Below, piece by piece: positions 32,631 to 41,835 of a stretch of DNA of 64,000 nt. The translations under genes and the position numbers were made by a program. Position 1 is the stretch's first letter. Every line of letters starts with the position of its first letter. The stretch covers positions 1 to 64,000 of the forward strand of contig DASZXS010000005.1 in NCBI GenBank assembly GCA_035545735.1, given 5' to 3'. Source of the DNA: JAJYKC01 sp035545735 (GTDB lineage Bacteria > Acidobacteriota > Terriglobia > Bryobacterales > Bryobacteraceae). The notes beneath the pieces were generated by a model. That model worked only from the letters and a program-made list of their open reading frames with translations. It did not search any database and had not been told where the DNA came from.

Positions 32631-33962
32631 GTGACGGACAGAACTGCAATCATCGAAGCGCGAGCCGTAGAGAAATTCTACGAACAGCCGGACGGCAATC
32701 GCATTCAGGTGGTGGCGCCGACGCAGTTTTCGATCTTTCCGGGTGAGATTGTGGCCCTTTTAGGCCCCTCCGGCTCGGGAAAATCCACGCTTTTACGCAT
32801 GCTCACCGGGCTTTCGACCCCGTCGGCGGGCGAAGTGCTGTGGCACGGAAAACCGATGGGCTCAGAAAGCCCCAACGTCGCGATCGTCTTCCAGAGCTTC
32901 GCGCTTTTTCCCTGGCTGACAGTGCTTGAGAACGTGGCCGCGCCGCTCAAGGCGCGTGGGGTGGACGTCGCGGAGCGGAAGAAGCGCAGCATGCGAGTGC
33001 TGGACACGGTGGGTCTGGATGGCTTCGAGGCGGCGCATCCGAAGGAGCTATCGGGCGGCATGAAGCAGCGCGTGGGATTCGCGCGCGCGCTGGTGGTAGG
33101 CCCGGAAATCCTTTTCATGGACGAACCGTTCTCGGCACTGGACGTTCTCACCGCCGAGAACCTGCGCAGCGAACTGCTGGAACTCTGGCAGAACAAGCGA
33201 ATCGAGACGCAATCGATCTTCATCGTCACTCACAACATTGAAGAAGCCGTGCTGCTGGCCGACCGCATTATCGTGCTCGGGAAAAATCCAGGCCGGATCC
33301 GGACGGATTTTCATTTGAGCCTGGCCCATCCTCGCGACAGGAAAGCGCGAGTCTTCATCGAATACGTCGATTACATCTACAAAGTGCTGACGCAGCCGGA
33401 TGCGGAATTGGATGGGCGAATCGGCACGCTCGCGAAGACTCGCGATCCAGGCAAATATCAAATGCTGCCCCACGCGCGTCCCGGCGGAATCAAGGGCATT
33501 TTGGAGATGCTGACCGACCAGCAGGGGCGGATCGACGTTTACCGCGTGGCCGAAGAACTAGGGCTCGAAAGCGATGACCTTCTGCCGATCGTGGAAGCCA
33601 CATCGCTGCTCCGGTTCGTGAACGTGGAAGAAGGCGACGTTGAAATCACGCCCCTCGGGCGGCAATTTTCGAACGCCGATATTCTGGAGCAAAAGCAGAT
33701 TTTCCGCGAAGCGGCGCTGGAAAATGTCGCCCTGCTGCAGCAAATTCAAAAAGCGCTTTTGAACAAGAGCGACCGCACCATGCCGGACGAATTTTTCCGC
33801 GACATCCTCGACGAGCATTTCAGTCAGGACGAATCCGACCGCCAAATGGAGACCGCGATCGACTGGGGCCGGTATGCCGAAATATTCGACTACGATGCGG
33901 GGACCAAGCGCCTGTTCATCGCCGACGAGAGCGATGCCGGCGCCGCGGAGGTTGAGGCATAG
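32631..33962 (+). CDS. ABC transporter ATPase with C-terminal AAA-associated domain (NitT/TauT type)
   Basis: The 443-residue protein has a standard importer ATPase in residues 1-265: Walker A GPSGSGKST, signature LSGGMKQRV, Walker B ILFMDEPF and FIVTHNIEEAVLLADRI. Residues about 285-435 form a second helical/winged domain of the AAA_assoc_C type, acidic at the end. In this subfamily the extra domain is presumed to regulate transport. The closest transporter group is nitrate/sulfonate/taurine. The start is GTG 32631. It is followed 52 bases later by a fused double permease, and no substrate-binding protein gene is present on either side. The substrate is unknown. Confidence 0.88.
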   Translation: MTDRTAIIEARAVEKFYEQPDGNRIQVVAPTQFSIFPGEIVALLGPSGSGKSTLLRMLTGLSTPSAGEVLWHGKPMGSESPNVAIVFQSFALFPWLTVLENVAAPLKARGVDVAERKKRSMRVLDTVGLDGFEAAHPKELSGGMKQRVGFARALVVGPEILFMDEPFSALDVLTAENLRSELLELWQNKRIETQSIFIVTHNIEEAVLLADRIIVLGKNPGRIRTDFHLSLAHPRDRKARVFIEYVDYIYKVLTQPDAELDGRIGTLAKTRDPGKYQMLPHARPGGIKGILEMLTDQQGRIDVYRVAEELGLESDDLLPIVEATSLLRFVNVEEGDVEITPLGRQFSNADILEQKQIFREAALENVALLQQIQKALLNKSDRTMPDEFFRDILDEHFSQDESDRQMETAIDWGRYAEIFDYDAGTKRLFIADESDAGAAEVEA

Positions 33963-34014
33963 TGCCGCCGGCGGCCGCGCCGGGCTTGCGGCAAGATAAG
34001 GACCGTACAGCCGC

Positions 34015-35745
34015 GTGACGATTCCTCCTCTGCCACCGCGCCTGACGCGCATCGTCCCGGCGCGGACATGGCCAATCCTTACCGACATCGCTGTTTTCGC
34101 TTCGGTTCTGGCGGGTTTTTTCGGTTTTCTGACGATTGTCCAGTACTGGTTTGGCGGGCCGACTCCGCAGGTGGAGATCTCGCGCTCGGTGAGCGCTCTG
34201 CCGGTGTATGCGTTCTATTCCGTGGTCCGCCTGTCGCTCGCGTACGCCTTGAGCCTGGTATTCGCTATTTCTTACGGATACATCGCGGCGCACAATCCGC
34301 GCGCCGAAAAAATCATGCTCCCGCTGCTCGATGTGCTGCAGTCCATTCCAGTGTTGAGTTTTCTTCCGGGCGTGATGCTCGCCATGATCTCGCTGATTCC
34401 CGGGCGCCAGCTTGGAGTGGAACTGGGATCCATCCTGCTGATCTTCACCGGGCAGGTTTGGAACATGGCGTTCAGCTTCTACTCGTCGTTGAAGGCGATT
34501 CCACGGGAGCTGCGGGAAGCGTCGCGGATCTACAATTTTTCTCCCTGGCATCAGTTTCTCGATTTGGAATTGCCGTACGGCACGATCGGGCTGGTTTGGA
34601 ATTCGATGGTCTCGGTGGCGGGCGGCTGGTTCTTCCTGATGGCCTGCGAAATGTTCCAGTTGGGGAAGCGCGACTTCCGGCTTCCAGGCCTTGGCTCGTA
34701 TCTTCAAACCGCGGCCAGCCATGGAGACACCCGGGCAATCCTGCTGGGGCTCGGCACAATGATCGTTGTGATCGTGCTCCTGGATCAACTGATCTGGCGT
34801 CCGGTGATCGCCTGGTCGGATAAGTTCAAATTCGAGCAGACCGAAAGCACGGCTGTGCCGCGTTCCCCCGTTTTATCTTTCCTGCGGCAGTCGCGCGCGC
34901 TGTCAATTCTGCATAGCAAGACGACTGGGCCCATCGTGGAACGGCTGAGCCAGGGTGGACACTCGAAGCCGGCGAGGGAAAAAAAGCGGAGCGGAGGGCG
35001 TTCGGCAGCCCTCTGGCTGATGGCCGCATTGTGCGCCGCGCTGGTGGTCTACGCGCTGGTTCAATGCGGCCTCATGCTGCGAGAACTCCACGTCGAAGAC
35101 CTGGTTGAGATTCTGAAAGGCGCGGCAGCCACGTTCCTCAGAGTGAACATCGCCCTGCTGATTGCCGCGCTGTGGACGATCCCCACCGGTGTAGCGATCG
35201 GCTTTCACCCGCGCCTGGCGAGACTGGCGCAGCCCCTGGCGCAGATTGCGGCATCGGTGCCGGCAACCGCTCTGTTCCCCATCATCCTTCTGGCCCTTAT
35301 CCGCATGGGCGGCGGATTGGGGATCGCGTCCATTCTTCTCATGCTGCTGGGTACGCAGTGGTACATCCTGTTCAACGTGATCGCGGGCGCAATCGCCATT
35401 CCCTCGGACCTGAAGGATGTGTCCCGCATCTTTAAATTCGATCAGCGCGAGCGTTGGCTGACGCTGATTTTGCCGGGCATCTTTCCTTACCTGATCACCG
35501 GGATGGTCACCGCTTCGGGAGGCGCGTGGAATGCGAGCATCGTAGCCGAATATTTCCGCTTCAGCGACAAGCTATTCACCACCATCGGACTTGGCGCGCA
35601 GATCAGCGCCGCGACCGACGCGGGCCGCTTCAACGTGCTGCTGCTGGCCACCATCGTCATGGCAACGGTGGTGGTGAGCATCAACCGCCTGGTGTGGCGT
35701 CCGCTCTACCGCCTGGCCGAGACGCGCTACCGTCTCGACGCGTAG
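34015..35745 (+). CDS. ABC transporter permease with two fused BPD_transp_1 domains
   Basis: The 576-residue membrane protein contains two copies of the importer permease domain, about 20-280 and 335-570, joined by a basic linker (REKKRSGGRS). Each copy carries an EAA-type coupling loop: LKAIPRELREASRIYNFS in the first and AGAIAIPSDLKDVSRIFKFD in the second, which contact the ATPase. One polypeptide thus replaces a permease dimer. The start is GTG 34015, 52 bases after the ATPase gene. The set lacks a binding protein, so it may use an unlinked one or bind substrate directly. The convergent EamA gene ends six bases past its stop. Confidence 0.88.
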   Translation: MTIPPLPPRLTRIVPARTWPILTDIAVFASVLAGFFGFLTIVQYWFGGPTPQVEISRSVSALPVYAFYSVVRLSLAYALSLVFAISYGYIAAHNPRAEKIMLPLLDVLQSIPVLSFLPGVMLAMISLIPGRQLGVELGSILLIFTGQVWNMAFSFYSSLKAIPRELREASRIYNFSPWHQFLDLELPYGTIGLVWNSMVSVAGGWFFLMACEMFQLGKRDFRLPGLGSYLQTAASHGDTRAILLGLGTMIVVIVLLDQLIWRPVIAWSDKFKFEQTESTAVPRSPVLSFLRQSRALSILHSKTTGPIVERLSQGGHSKPAREKKRSGGRSAALWLMAALCAALVVYALVQCGLMLRELHVEDLVEILKGAAATFLRVNIALLIAALWTIPTGVAIGFHPRLARLAQPLAQIAASVPATALFPIILLALIRMGGGLGIASILLMLLGTQWYILFNVIAGAIAIPSDLKDVSRIFKFDQRERWLTLILPGIFPYLITGMVTASGGAWNASIVAEYFRFSDKLFTTIGLGAQISAATDAGRFNVLLLATIVMATVVVSINRLVWRPLYRLAETRYRLDA

Positions 35746-35751
35746 ACCTCA

Positions 35752-36186
35752 TCAGGCATTACCGGACGGGGTTTCGAGCGAAAGGAACACCACGGCGGCC
35801 AGAGCGCACACAATGCCGGCGACCTGCGTCGCGGTCAGCTTCTCTCCGAGAAAAAGCCATGCGCCGCCGATGGTGACGATGGGGTACAAGTTGATAATCG
35901 GAATTACGATGGAGGCTTTGCCTCCCTTTTCGAAAGCGGCAAAGCTGGTGAGAGCGCCCAGGCCGTTCAGCAGCCCTCCGAGCGCCGCCAGCGCAAACAG
36001 ACCCGGACTAACCTGCCAGTCGAGCGGGACAAAAATCGCCACCACTACGGACACGGAGGCCATCGCGATACAGCACCAGAGCATCGACGCCTCAAAAGAG
36101 ATGTGATTCGTGCTCAGCTTTTGCGTAATTCCGGTAAGCCCGAAGAAGACCAGGGCCACCGCCGACATGATGAACCAGAATTGCAT
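35752..36186 (-). CDS. Half-size EamA/DMT-family transporter subunit, second of a pair
   Basis: The 144-residue protein is a single EamA repeat with about five hydrophobic helices, against ten in full-size members. It starts at ATG 36186, two bases after the stop of its twin; the open frame extends further upstream but overlaps that gene and has no support. FEKGGKASIVIPIINLYPIVTI is its motif, matching the pattern in its twin. The last gene of the SDR-glycosidase-EamA-EamA operon, it probably forms a heterodimer giving a ten-helix transporter of the drug/metabolite family, which includes sugar permeases such as RhaT and GlcU. Import of a sugar or sugar acid is inferred from context. Confidence 0.8.
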   Translation of the reverse strand: MQFWFIMSAVALVFFGLTGITQKLSTNHISFEASMLWCCIAMASVSVVVAIFVPLDWQVSPGLFALAALGGLLNGLGALTSFAAFEKGGKASIVIPIINLYPIVTIGGAWLFLGEKLTATQVAGIVCALAAVVFLSLETPSGNA

Positions 36187-36188
36187 CG

Positions 36189-36656
36189 TCACAGACTCAA
36201 GAGATAGATGGACACGAGCGCGAGCACGAGGCCGAAAACCTGGAGCCGGTTCATGGACTCGCGAAGCAGCAGCACCGCCAGAACCACGGTCACTAGCGGG
36301 GCGAGGCCAACCAGCGGCACCACCACCGATGCCTTCCCACCCCGGGCAAGGGCGAGATAGAGGGCGATGTTTCCCGTAGCGCCGAGCGTCCCCGTGAGCA
36401 GCGCATAAAATGCGCCGCGCTTCCCGCTTCCGGATCTCCTCCGCAGATTCTTCGAAAACAGCATCCACAGGATCGGAGGAATCAGTCCAAAAGCAAACAG
36501 CACCTGGTTCATCCATGGCGAAATGCGATCGACGACGATCTTGGATTCGAGGCCCCAGGCGCCCCAGAGTAGAACCGTGAGCAAGGACAGCGACATCCAC
36601 GGCGCCGCGAAGTAAGTCCAGAACGAGGCTCGCGCCGCTGGCTCGTTGGCGCTCAT
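36189..36656 (-). CDS. Half-size EamA/DMT-family transporter subunit, first of a pair
   Basis: This protein of 155 residues has five hydrophobic helices and the motif ALARGGKASVVVPLVGLAPLVTVVLAV, parallel to that of its downstream twin. Its ATG (36656-36654) shares one base with the TGA of the large glycosidase gene (TGATG), so it is translated by coupling. Half-size EamA proteins must pair to build the ten-helix fold, and two adjacent different copies point to an antiparallel heterodimer as in paired small multidrug resistance proteins. A TTG one codon earlier is also open, but the TGATG junction favours ATG. Substrate is unknown; operon context suggests a carbohydrate product. Confidence 0.82.
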   Translation of the reverse strand: MSANEPAARASFWTYFAAPWMSLSLLTVLLWGAWGLESKIVVDRISPWMNQVLFAFGLIPPILWMLFSKNLRRRSGSGKRGAFYALLTGTLGATGNIALYLALARGGKASVVVPLVGLAPLVTVVLAVLLLRESMNRLQVFGLVLALVSIYLLSL

Positions 36657-39600
36657 CAATATTGAATCTCCAACTCAAGCTTCCCCTCATCGAGGGGGAG
36701 CTCGACGGCGCTCCGGGCGCGGTCAATCCTGGTCCACGGCTTTCCGTTCACCATCACGCTCCGGATGCGCCCGGATGGAGTGCGCGCGGCCAGCCATGCG
36801 CGCGCCGGCGCGTTACGCACAGGAAGATCGACAACGCCTTTCACAACGCCTTCCCGCGCGCCGGCATGCAGCGAATAACTCACCGGACCGAAGAATGTCT
36901 GCAGTGCCGTCACCCGAATTCCCTCCTTTGACGCGAGCCAGCGGCTGGGCGCCCCCGAAGCGAGCCACAATTCGTTGCCATCCTCGAAAACGAGCGCATC
37001 GCGGACGCGATTCACAAAGCGGGATTCGTCGGAGATCTTGTAGAAAGGCCCGCTGCCGTGCCGCCATTGATGATACTCCTCGGTGAACAGATTCACGTCC
37101 GGATAGAGACAACTCACGAAGTCGTTGTAGAGATTGCGAATCGCCGCCTTCGCTTCGTGACGCCGTAAATATACCTGGATCGGATTGACCAGATTCGCTT
37201 GGAAGACCATCCCGCCCTGGCTGAACCAGAGGCGGTCGTCCGTGATGCCGTGGATATTCATTCCCATGCCGCTGCTGAGCGTTTCGTTGTCTTCCCAATC
37301 GTCGAGAATCCAGTTGGCGATCGGCTCATCCGGTGAAAATACATTCAACAGAAGAAACACGACCGCTCCGCATAGCGTATCGCGGTCCGCGGCGAGCCGC
37401 ATCAGGGGCTTCAACCCGGTTTGACCATAGCGCTCGTAGTATGCCTGGCGGATTGGCCCGAAGAGACGAAACCGCCGGTTTGGGACCACCGGAACGTAAG
37501 GCTCGTACGTGCCGTCCTGCATACGGGCGACGGGCGCGGTTTCGATAGCGCGCAGAATCGCGGAGCGAAGATCGGCCTTATACGCATCCGCGGCGTCTCG
37601 AATCCGCTTCGCTTCCGGATGGCCGATGTCCGCCAGCGCTTCCGCCGCGCGGTCCATGCCGGCCCACGCATAGGCGTTGATCGAAAACCAGTTGGCCCAG
37701 TCGGCATTGTCTTCCAGCTGCGAAGCCGGGAGCAGCCCGTATTCGCGGACTTTGTTTCCGAGAATGTCAGATCGTTTGGTCGATTCCCGCTGCTGTTCGA
37801 TCCATTCAATGCCTCTCCGCATGTGCGGCCAGGCGTGCTCCAGCCATGCGCGGTCGCGCGAATAAAGGTAATGCTGCGCGAGCGTCCATAGCACCGTCCC
37901 GTGGTCGAGACCATAGCCGTGCGCCGTGTAATCGTAAGTGGAATCGATGCGCGCCCCATGAAAGATTCCCTTGTCCGGGCCGGTGTGCATACCGGGGAAG
38001 TTCTTGCTTCCCTGCAGGCGCATCATCGTTTCGAGATATGCCCCGGCGGTGTCGAATTGACCGAGCGTATCCAGCAGCAGAATCTGATAGGCGGACTCGT
38101 TCTCGAAGACGTCGTAGTAATAGCTCGCCGCCGGAACCATGTAGAGCCCGGTTTTCGGGTCTTTGGTGGTGCTGATGTGGATCTGTGGAACGACGGAGCG
38201 CGCCAGCAGGTTGAACTTCGGTTCCGGAACCGTGAACCGCGCCGAGGCATTGACAATCCCGCGCCAATAATCGATGACCCGCATTCGCTCGGAGGAAAAG
38301 TCAAGGCGATCGAGTTCTTCGATATCGCGGCCTGCGAGATCGGAGACGCAGGGCAGACGGAACACCACGGATGCACTCCCACCCGCCCGGATGGGAAAGC
38401 GGATATGAACCAGCCCCCCCTCGACCGCGGCGGTGGACGATTCGGGACGCGCCAGTTGCGCCACAACGTTCCCCCCGCCGCGAACGGTGTTTCCTGCGAG
38501 CGCCAAATCGCCAGCCGAATTGACCGCCAGCCAGAAATCGGCGTCCCGCTCTGTGGGGAAAGGATTGGAGGCGGTCATCCGCAGCATGAGAATTGCGGGT
38601 GTCTCCTCATCGCGCGCCGGATCTTCCGGCGAGAGCGGCCCGCGGAGGAAGGTGGCGAAGGTCTCTTCAGAATATTGAAGTCCTTCGTGTTCCCAGCGCT
38701 GGGTTATCACCGGGAGGTAGCCGTCCAGCTTGCGAACCACCGCTTTCCGGTCGTCCCGATAGTAGGGCGCCGTCCCCGTGCCGACCCTCCACGTGATGCG
38801 ATCGCCGGACCAGAGCAGCCGCGCGCGCTCGCGCCCTTTGGCTTTAATACCGTTCTTACTCACGAACACATCGCCGCCATATGCCACCGCGAACTTCTGC
38901 CAGTTGGAATCCGGCGCCAGTGGCAGGTAAACGCGTTCACCCTCGCGATCCCACGGGTCGAGCGGAGGAATCTCACGCGAAGCCCGCTCGTAGGTTTGCT
39001 CCGGCTCCAGCGGAATGCGCTGGCGAACACGCAGCTTTCGTGGGGGCGCGGTCCGCGCGGGCGTTTCCCGATCCGTGATGCGCGCGCGGAACTCCGGGAT
39101 GACGATGGGACCGTGCCGCAGATCATCGGTCTTGAACGAAAACGTGTGATCGGCCGCGCGGATGGTTACGACCGTGGCATCGTGAGATCCGGGCAGGTCC
39201 GGTTTCGCGGCCACAACATCCAGCAGGAGTCCCCGCGCCTGTGGCCGCACGGAATTCAGTCTTCCGTTATATACGGAAACCCTGCCGTCCGAGGCGCCCT
39301 TGGGCAGGCTGCCACGATCCAACTCCACCGCCAGATGAATCAGCTTCTCTTTGCTGCCGCTGAAGGCGCGCAGTGACTCAATGCCCTCGACCGCCGACTG
39401 GAACACGAGGCGCACTTTCAAAGTTCGCCGGTAATCCACACCCGGGAGGTTCCTGGCGCGCTTGTTTTCGGCTTCGGCGATTGGCTGAAAGCGATAGGCG
39501 CAGTCGAGCCCCTTACAGCTCTCAACGACGAGCGCGTTCAGCCATTCCCCCTGCCACGGATCGTCCATCGGGTCTTCGAATGAGGGCATGTGGGGCGGAT

Positions 39601-39895
39601 CGTACGGCCAGTTTTTAAACCAGTATTCGACGCGGACTCCAGTGGGAGCGTGCGCTTTGTAACGAACACGAAGCTCGCGAATGTCCCGCTCCTCGTCCCA
39701 TTCGAGGCCGGTATTTCGAACGCCCGGCGTCTCACCTGGACCCGATAGACGCCGCGGGTTGGCGCCATCCCAAACGCTGAGCTGAGCGAACGGGGCGATA
39801 TCGAGCGGCGCGCCCGGCGGCGCATCCGCACCGGTGCCGACGCGGGGAAACAGGAGAAGCACCAAAGCCGCGCAAGCTTTTCGAGACACTTCCAT
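36656..39895 (-). CDS. Large exported alpha/alpha-toroid glycosidase-like protein
   Basis: The 1079-residue protein has a signal peptide (about 1-23) and a beta-sandwich N-terminal half. A central helical region from about residue 560 to 930 has the pattern of a six-hairpin (alpha/alpha)6 barrel: VPAASYYYDVFENESAYQ, YTAHGYGLDHGTVLWTLAQHY, WPHMRRGIEWIEQQ, WFSINAYAWAGMDRAAEAL. A C-terminal beta domain follows. This layout matches GH78/GH95/GH65-like enzymes, though I cannot assign a family. Likely acid/base candidates are in DVFENES and WILDDWEDNETLSSGMGMNIHG. It follows an SDR gene by 10 bases with AGGAGA before the ATG, and overlaps the first EamA gene. It probably releases sugars in the periplasm or outside the cell. 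Confidence 0.75.
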   Translation of the reverse strand: MEVSRKACAALVLLLFPRVGTGADAPPGAPLDIAPFAQLSVWDGANPRRLSGPGETPGVRNTGLEWDEERDIRELRVRYKAHAPTGVRVEYWFKNWPYDPPHMPSFEDPMDDPWQGEWLNALVVESCKGLDCAYRFQPIAEAENKRARNLPGVDYRRTLKVRLVFQSAVEGIESLRAFSGSKEKLIHLAVELDRGSLPKGASDGRVSVYNGRLNSVRPQARGLLLDVVAAKPDLPGSHDATVVTIRAADHTFSFKTDDLRHGPIVIPEFRARITDRETPARTAPPRKLRVRQRIPLEPEQTYERASREIPPLDPWDREGERVYLPLAPDSNWQKFAVAYGGDVFVSKNGIKAKGRERARLLWSGDRITWRVGTGTAPYYRDDRKAVVRKLDGYLPVITQRWEHEGLQYSEETFATFLRGPLSPEDPARDEETPAILMLRMTASNPFPTERDADFWLAVNSAGDLALAGNTVRGGGNVVAQLARPESSTAAVEGGLVHIRFPIRAGGSASVVFRLPCVSDLAGRDIEELDRLDFSSERMRVIDYWRGIVNASARFTVPEPKFNLLARSVVPQIHISTTKDPKTGLYMVPAASYYYDVFENESAYQILLLDTLGQFDTAGAYLETMMRLQGSKNFPGMHTGPDKGIFHGARIDSTYDYTAHGYGLDHGTVLWTLAQHYLYSRDRAWLEHAWPHMRRGIEWIEQQRESTKRSDILGNKVREYGLLPASQLEDNADWANWFSINAYAWAGMDRAAEALADIGHPEAKRIRDAADAYKADLRSAILRAIETAPVARMQDGTYEPYVPVVPNRRFRLFGPIRQAYYERYGQTGLKPLMRLAADRDTLCGAVVFLLLNVFSPDEPIANWILDDWEDNETLSSGMGMNIHGITDDRLWFSQGGMVFQANLVNPIQVYLRRHEAKAAIRNLYNDFVSCLYPDVNLFTEEYHQWRHGSGPFYKISDESRFVNRVRDALVFEDGNELWLASGAPSRWLASKEGIRVTALQTFFGPVSYSLHAGAREGVVKGVVDLPVRNAPARAWLAARTPSGRIRSVMVNGKPWTRIDRARSAVELPLDEGKLELEIQY

Positions 39896-39905
39896 TCGTC
39901 TCCTT

Positions 39906-40661
39906 TTAATGTCCCGCCGCCGTCATCGCTCCATCGACGACCAGCGAGGTTCCCGAAATAAATGAGGCTGAGTCCGACGCAAGAAACAGGGCGGCTTGGG
40001 CGATGTCGCGCGGCGTGCCGATGCGCCCCACCGGGTGGCAGGCGATCACCTGGCGCAGCGCTTCTTCGCGATTGGAAAAAGAAGAGAGCCACCGGTCCAT
40101 CAAGGGTGTGTCGATATAGCCGGGACAGATTGCATTGACGCGGATTCCATCCCGTCCGTGATCGAGGGCCATGGCGCGCGTAAGTCCAAGCAGCCCGGAC
40201 TTGGTGGCATCATAGGCGGCGCATCCGCTCCAGGAAACGAACGCGTGCACGGAAGAAATATTCACGATGGCGCTACCGGATTTCATGCGCGGAATCGCAT
40301 ACCTGGACATCAGGTACGCGCCGCGAAGATTCACCGCGATCTGCCGGTCCCATTCCTCTACCGCCAGTTCGCTCACCGTTCCATTCAGCTCAATACCCGC
40401 GTTGTTGACGAGGACATCGAGCGCGCCAAAGTGGCGGAAGGTTTCTTCCACGGCCCGGGCGGCATCGGAGTTCTTCGACACGTCGCCCTCAATGGCAAGC
40501 ACGCGGGCCGGGCTTGGAAGCCGGGCGGCTGTAGCGCGGCAACCCTCGCCGTCCACATCGAGAATCGCCACGGAATAACCGGCTTCGGCAAAGCCGAGCG
40601 CGATACCGGCGCCAATTCCCGCCGCCCCACCCGTGACCAGCGCGGTCCGTCGTGTTCCCAT
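39906..40661 (-). CDS. SDR-family sugar dehydrogenase-like protein
   Basis: This is a 251-residue classical short-chain dehydrogenase. TGGAAGIGAGIA is the cofactor loop and LDVD at the end of strand 2 favours NAD. The remaining motifs are NNAGIE, the catalytic Ser of IVNISSVHAF, Tyr and Lys of YDATKSG, and ICPGYIDTPL. It is the first gene of the minus-strand operon with the toroid glycosidase and the two half-EamA proteins, and is divergent from the enolase-superfamily gene. By analogy with nonphosphorylative L-fucose and L-rhamnose routes, it could oxidise the free sugar to a lactone. That role is inferred. Confidence 0.88.
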   Translation of the reverse strand: MGTRRTALVTGGAAGIGAGIALGFAEAGYSVAILDVDGEGCRATAARLPSPARVLAIEGDVSKNSDAARAVEETFRHFGALDVLVNNAGIELNGTVSELAVEEWDRQIAVNLRGAYLMSRYAIPRMKSGSAIVNISSVHAFVSWSGCAAYDATKSGLLGLTRAMALDHGRDGIRVNAICPGYIDTPLMDRWLSSFSNREEALRQVIACHPVGRIGTPRDIAQAALFLASDSASFISGTSLVVDGAMTAAGH

Positions 40662-40710
40662 AGGATCTTAGAGTATCGGAAAGGCTTCCTCCTAGGAGAC
40701 ACTGCGCGGC

Positions 40711-41829
40711 ATGAAGATTACACGGGTTGAAACCATTTACTTACGCCTGCCTCAAGTGAAGGAGCAGTGCGACAGCGGGCAGGACGCGTTGATCGTGCGC
40801 ATCGAGACCGATGCCGGAATTACGGGAATCGGCGAAGTGGACTCCAACCCGCTGGCGGCCAAAGGCGCTATCGACGGGCCTTTTTCGCATACGACGACGT
40901 CGGGCCTCGCCCATCTGATCCTGGGTGAAGATCCGTTTGAGACGGAAAAAATCTGGGACCGGATGTATCGCGCGAACATCTATTCCGGCCGCCGCGGCAT
41001 CGCCATTCACGCCATGAGCGGTATTGACATAGCGTTATGGGACATCAAGGGCAAAGCGCTAAGAATGCCGGTGTGGAAACTTCTGGGCGGAGGTTTTCGC
41101 CCGCGCATACGGTGTTATGCCAGTTCGCTTTTCGGTCCAACGCCGCGCGAAACCGGCGAGCGGGCGAAAGCCTTCGCCGGGCAGGGATTCACCGCCGTCA
41201 AGTTTGGCTGGGACCCCATGGGCCAGGACGCGAAGACGGATGTCGCTCTGGTCCGCGAAGCGCGGAAGGGCCTCGGCGACGACGCGGATCTGCTCATCGA
41301 CGCCGGCCTGGTTTGGGATGCGAAGACCGCGCTGCAGCGAGCGCGCAGCTTCGAGGAATCGAATATCTTCTGGCTCGAAGAACCGCTGCGCCCCGACGAC
41401 TATGAGGGCTACCGTAAACTCAGCGAAGCCACCAGCGTGCGGATTGCGGCGGGCGAGGAGGAAAGCAACCGGCTTTCGTTTCTCGAGCTCATGGATCGCG
41501 GACGAGTCGATGTGGTGCAGGTGGATCTCACCCGCTGCGGCGGCTTCACCGAGGCAATGAAGATTGCAAGCCTGGCCGCCGACCGCGGGCTTCCCGTGGC
41601 AAACCACGGATTCACTACTTACATTAACGTGGCCGCGGCGCTGCACTGGCTGAACGCCATCCCCAACGCCCTGATCTGCGAGTTTGTGGCCGAATCGGGA
41701 ACCACGCTGCGCAATCAGATTACACGGCAGATCATCCGCTCGAAGGATGGATACCTCGAAACGCCCCAGGAACCGGGCCTCGGAATTGACCTCAACGACG
41801 AAGCCATCGCGAAATACCGGATATGCTAA
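40711..41829 (+). CDS. Enolase-superfamily acid-sugar dehydratase-like protein (MR/MLE group)
   Basis: Mandelate racemase-group enzymes abstract the proton alpha to a carboxylate; most bacterial ones dehydrate aldonic acids. The 372-residue protein has the capping domain and the barrel. Its catalytic Lys lies in FTAVKFGWDP. Metal ligands are Asp in DLLIDAG, Glu in WLEEPL and Glu in IAAGEE, and the late His is in VANHGFTTY of the His-Asp dyad. The lone Lys, not KxK, resembles acid-sugar dehydratases. Six bases later comes an SDR gene, and a divergent SDR/glycosidase/transporter operon lies 49 bases away. This strongly suggests an aldonate dehydratase of a sugar-oxidation pathway; the specific sugar is not deducible. 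Confidence 0.88.
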   Translation: MKITRVETIYLRLPQVKEQCDSGQDALIVRIETDAGITGIGEVDSNPLAAKGAIDGPFSHTTTSGLAHLILGEDPFETEKIWDRMYRANIYSGRRGIAIHAMSGIDIALWDIKGKALRMPVWKLLGGGFRPRIRCYASSLFGPTPRETGERAKAFAGQGFTAVKFGWDPMGQDAKTDVALVREARKGLGDDADLLIDAGLVWDAKTALQRARSFEESNIFWLEEPLRPDDYEGYRKLSEATSVRIAAGEEESNRLSFLELMDRGRVDVVQVDLTRCGGFTEAMKIASLAADRGLPVANHGFTTYINVAAALHWLNAIPNALICEFVAESGTTLRNQITRQIIRSKDGYLETPQEPGLGIDLNDEAIAKYRIC

Positions 41830-41835
41830 TTCACT

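Noticed and set aside
35752..36726. Longer 324-codon version of the second half-EamA gene
   Set aside because: The extra N-terminal part runs through the whole of its coupled twin and has Arg/Ser-rich shadow composition; ATG 36186 gives a clean five-helix protein.
37901..39376. 491-codon plus-strand open frame inside the toroid glycosidase gene
   Set aside because: Antisense shadow; the glycosidase reading frame has signal peptide, ribosome binding site and coupled neighbours.
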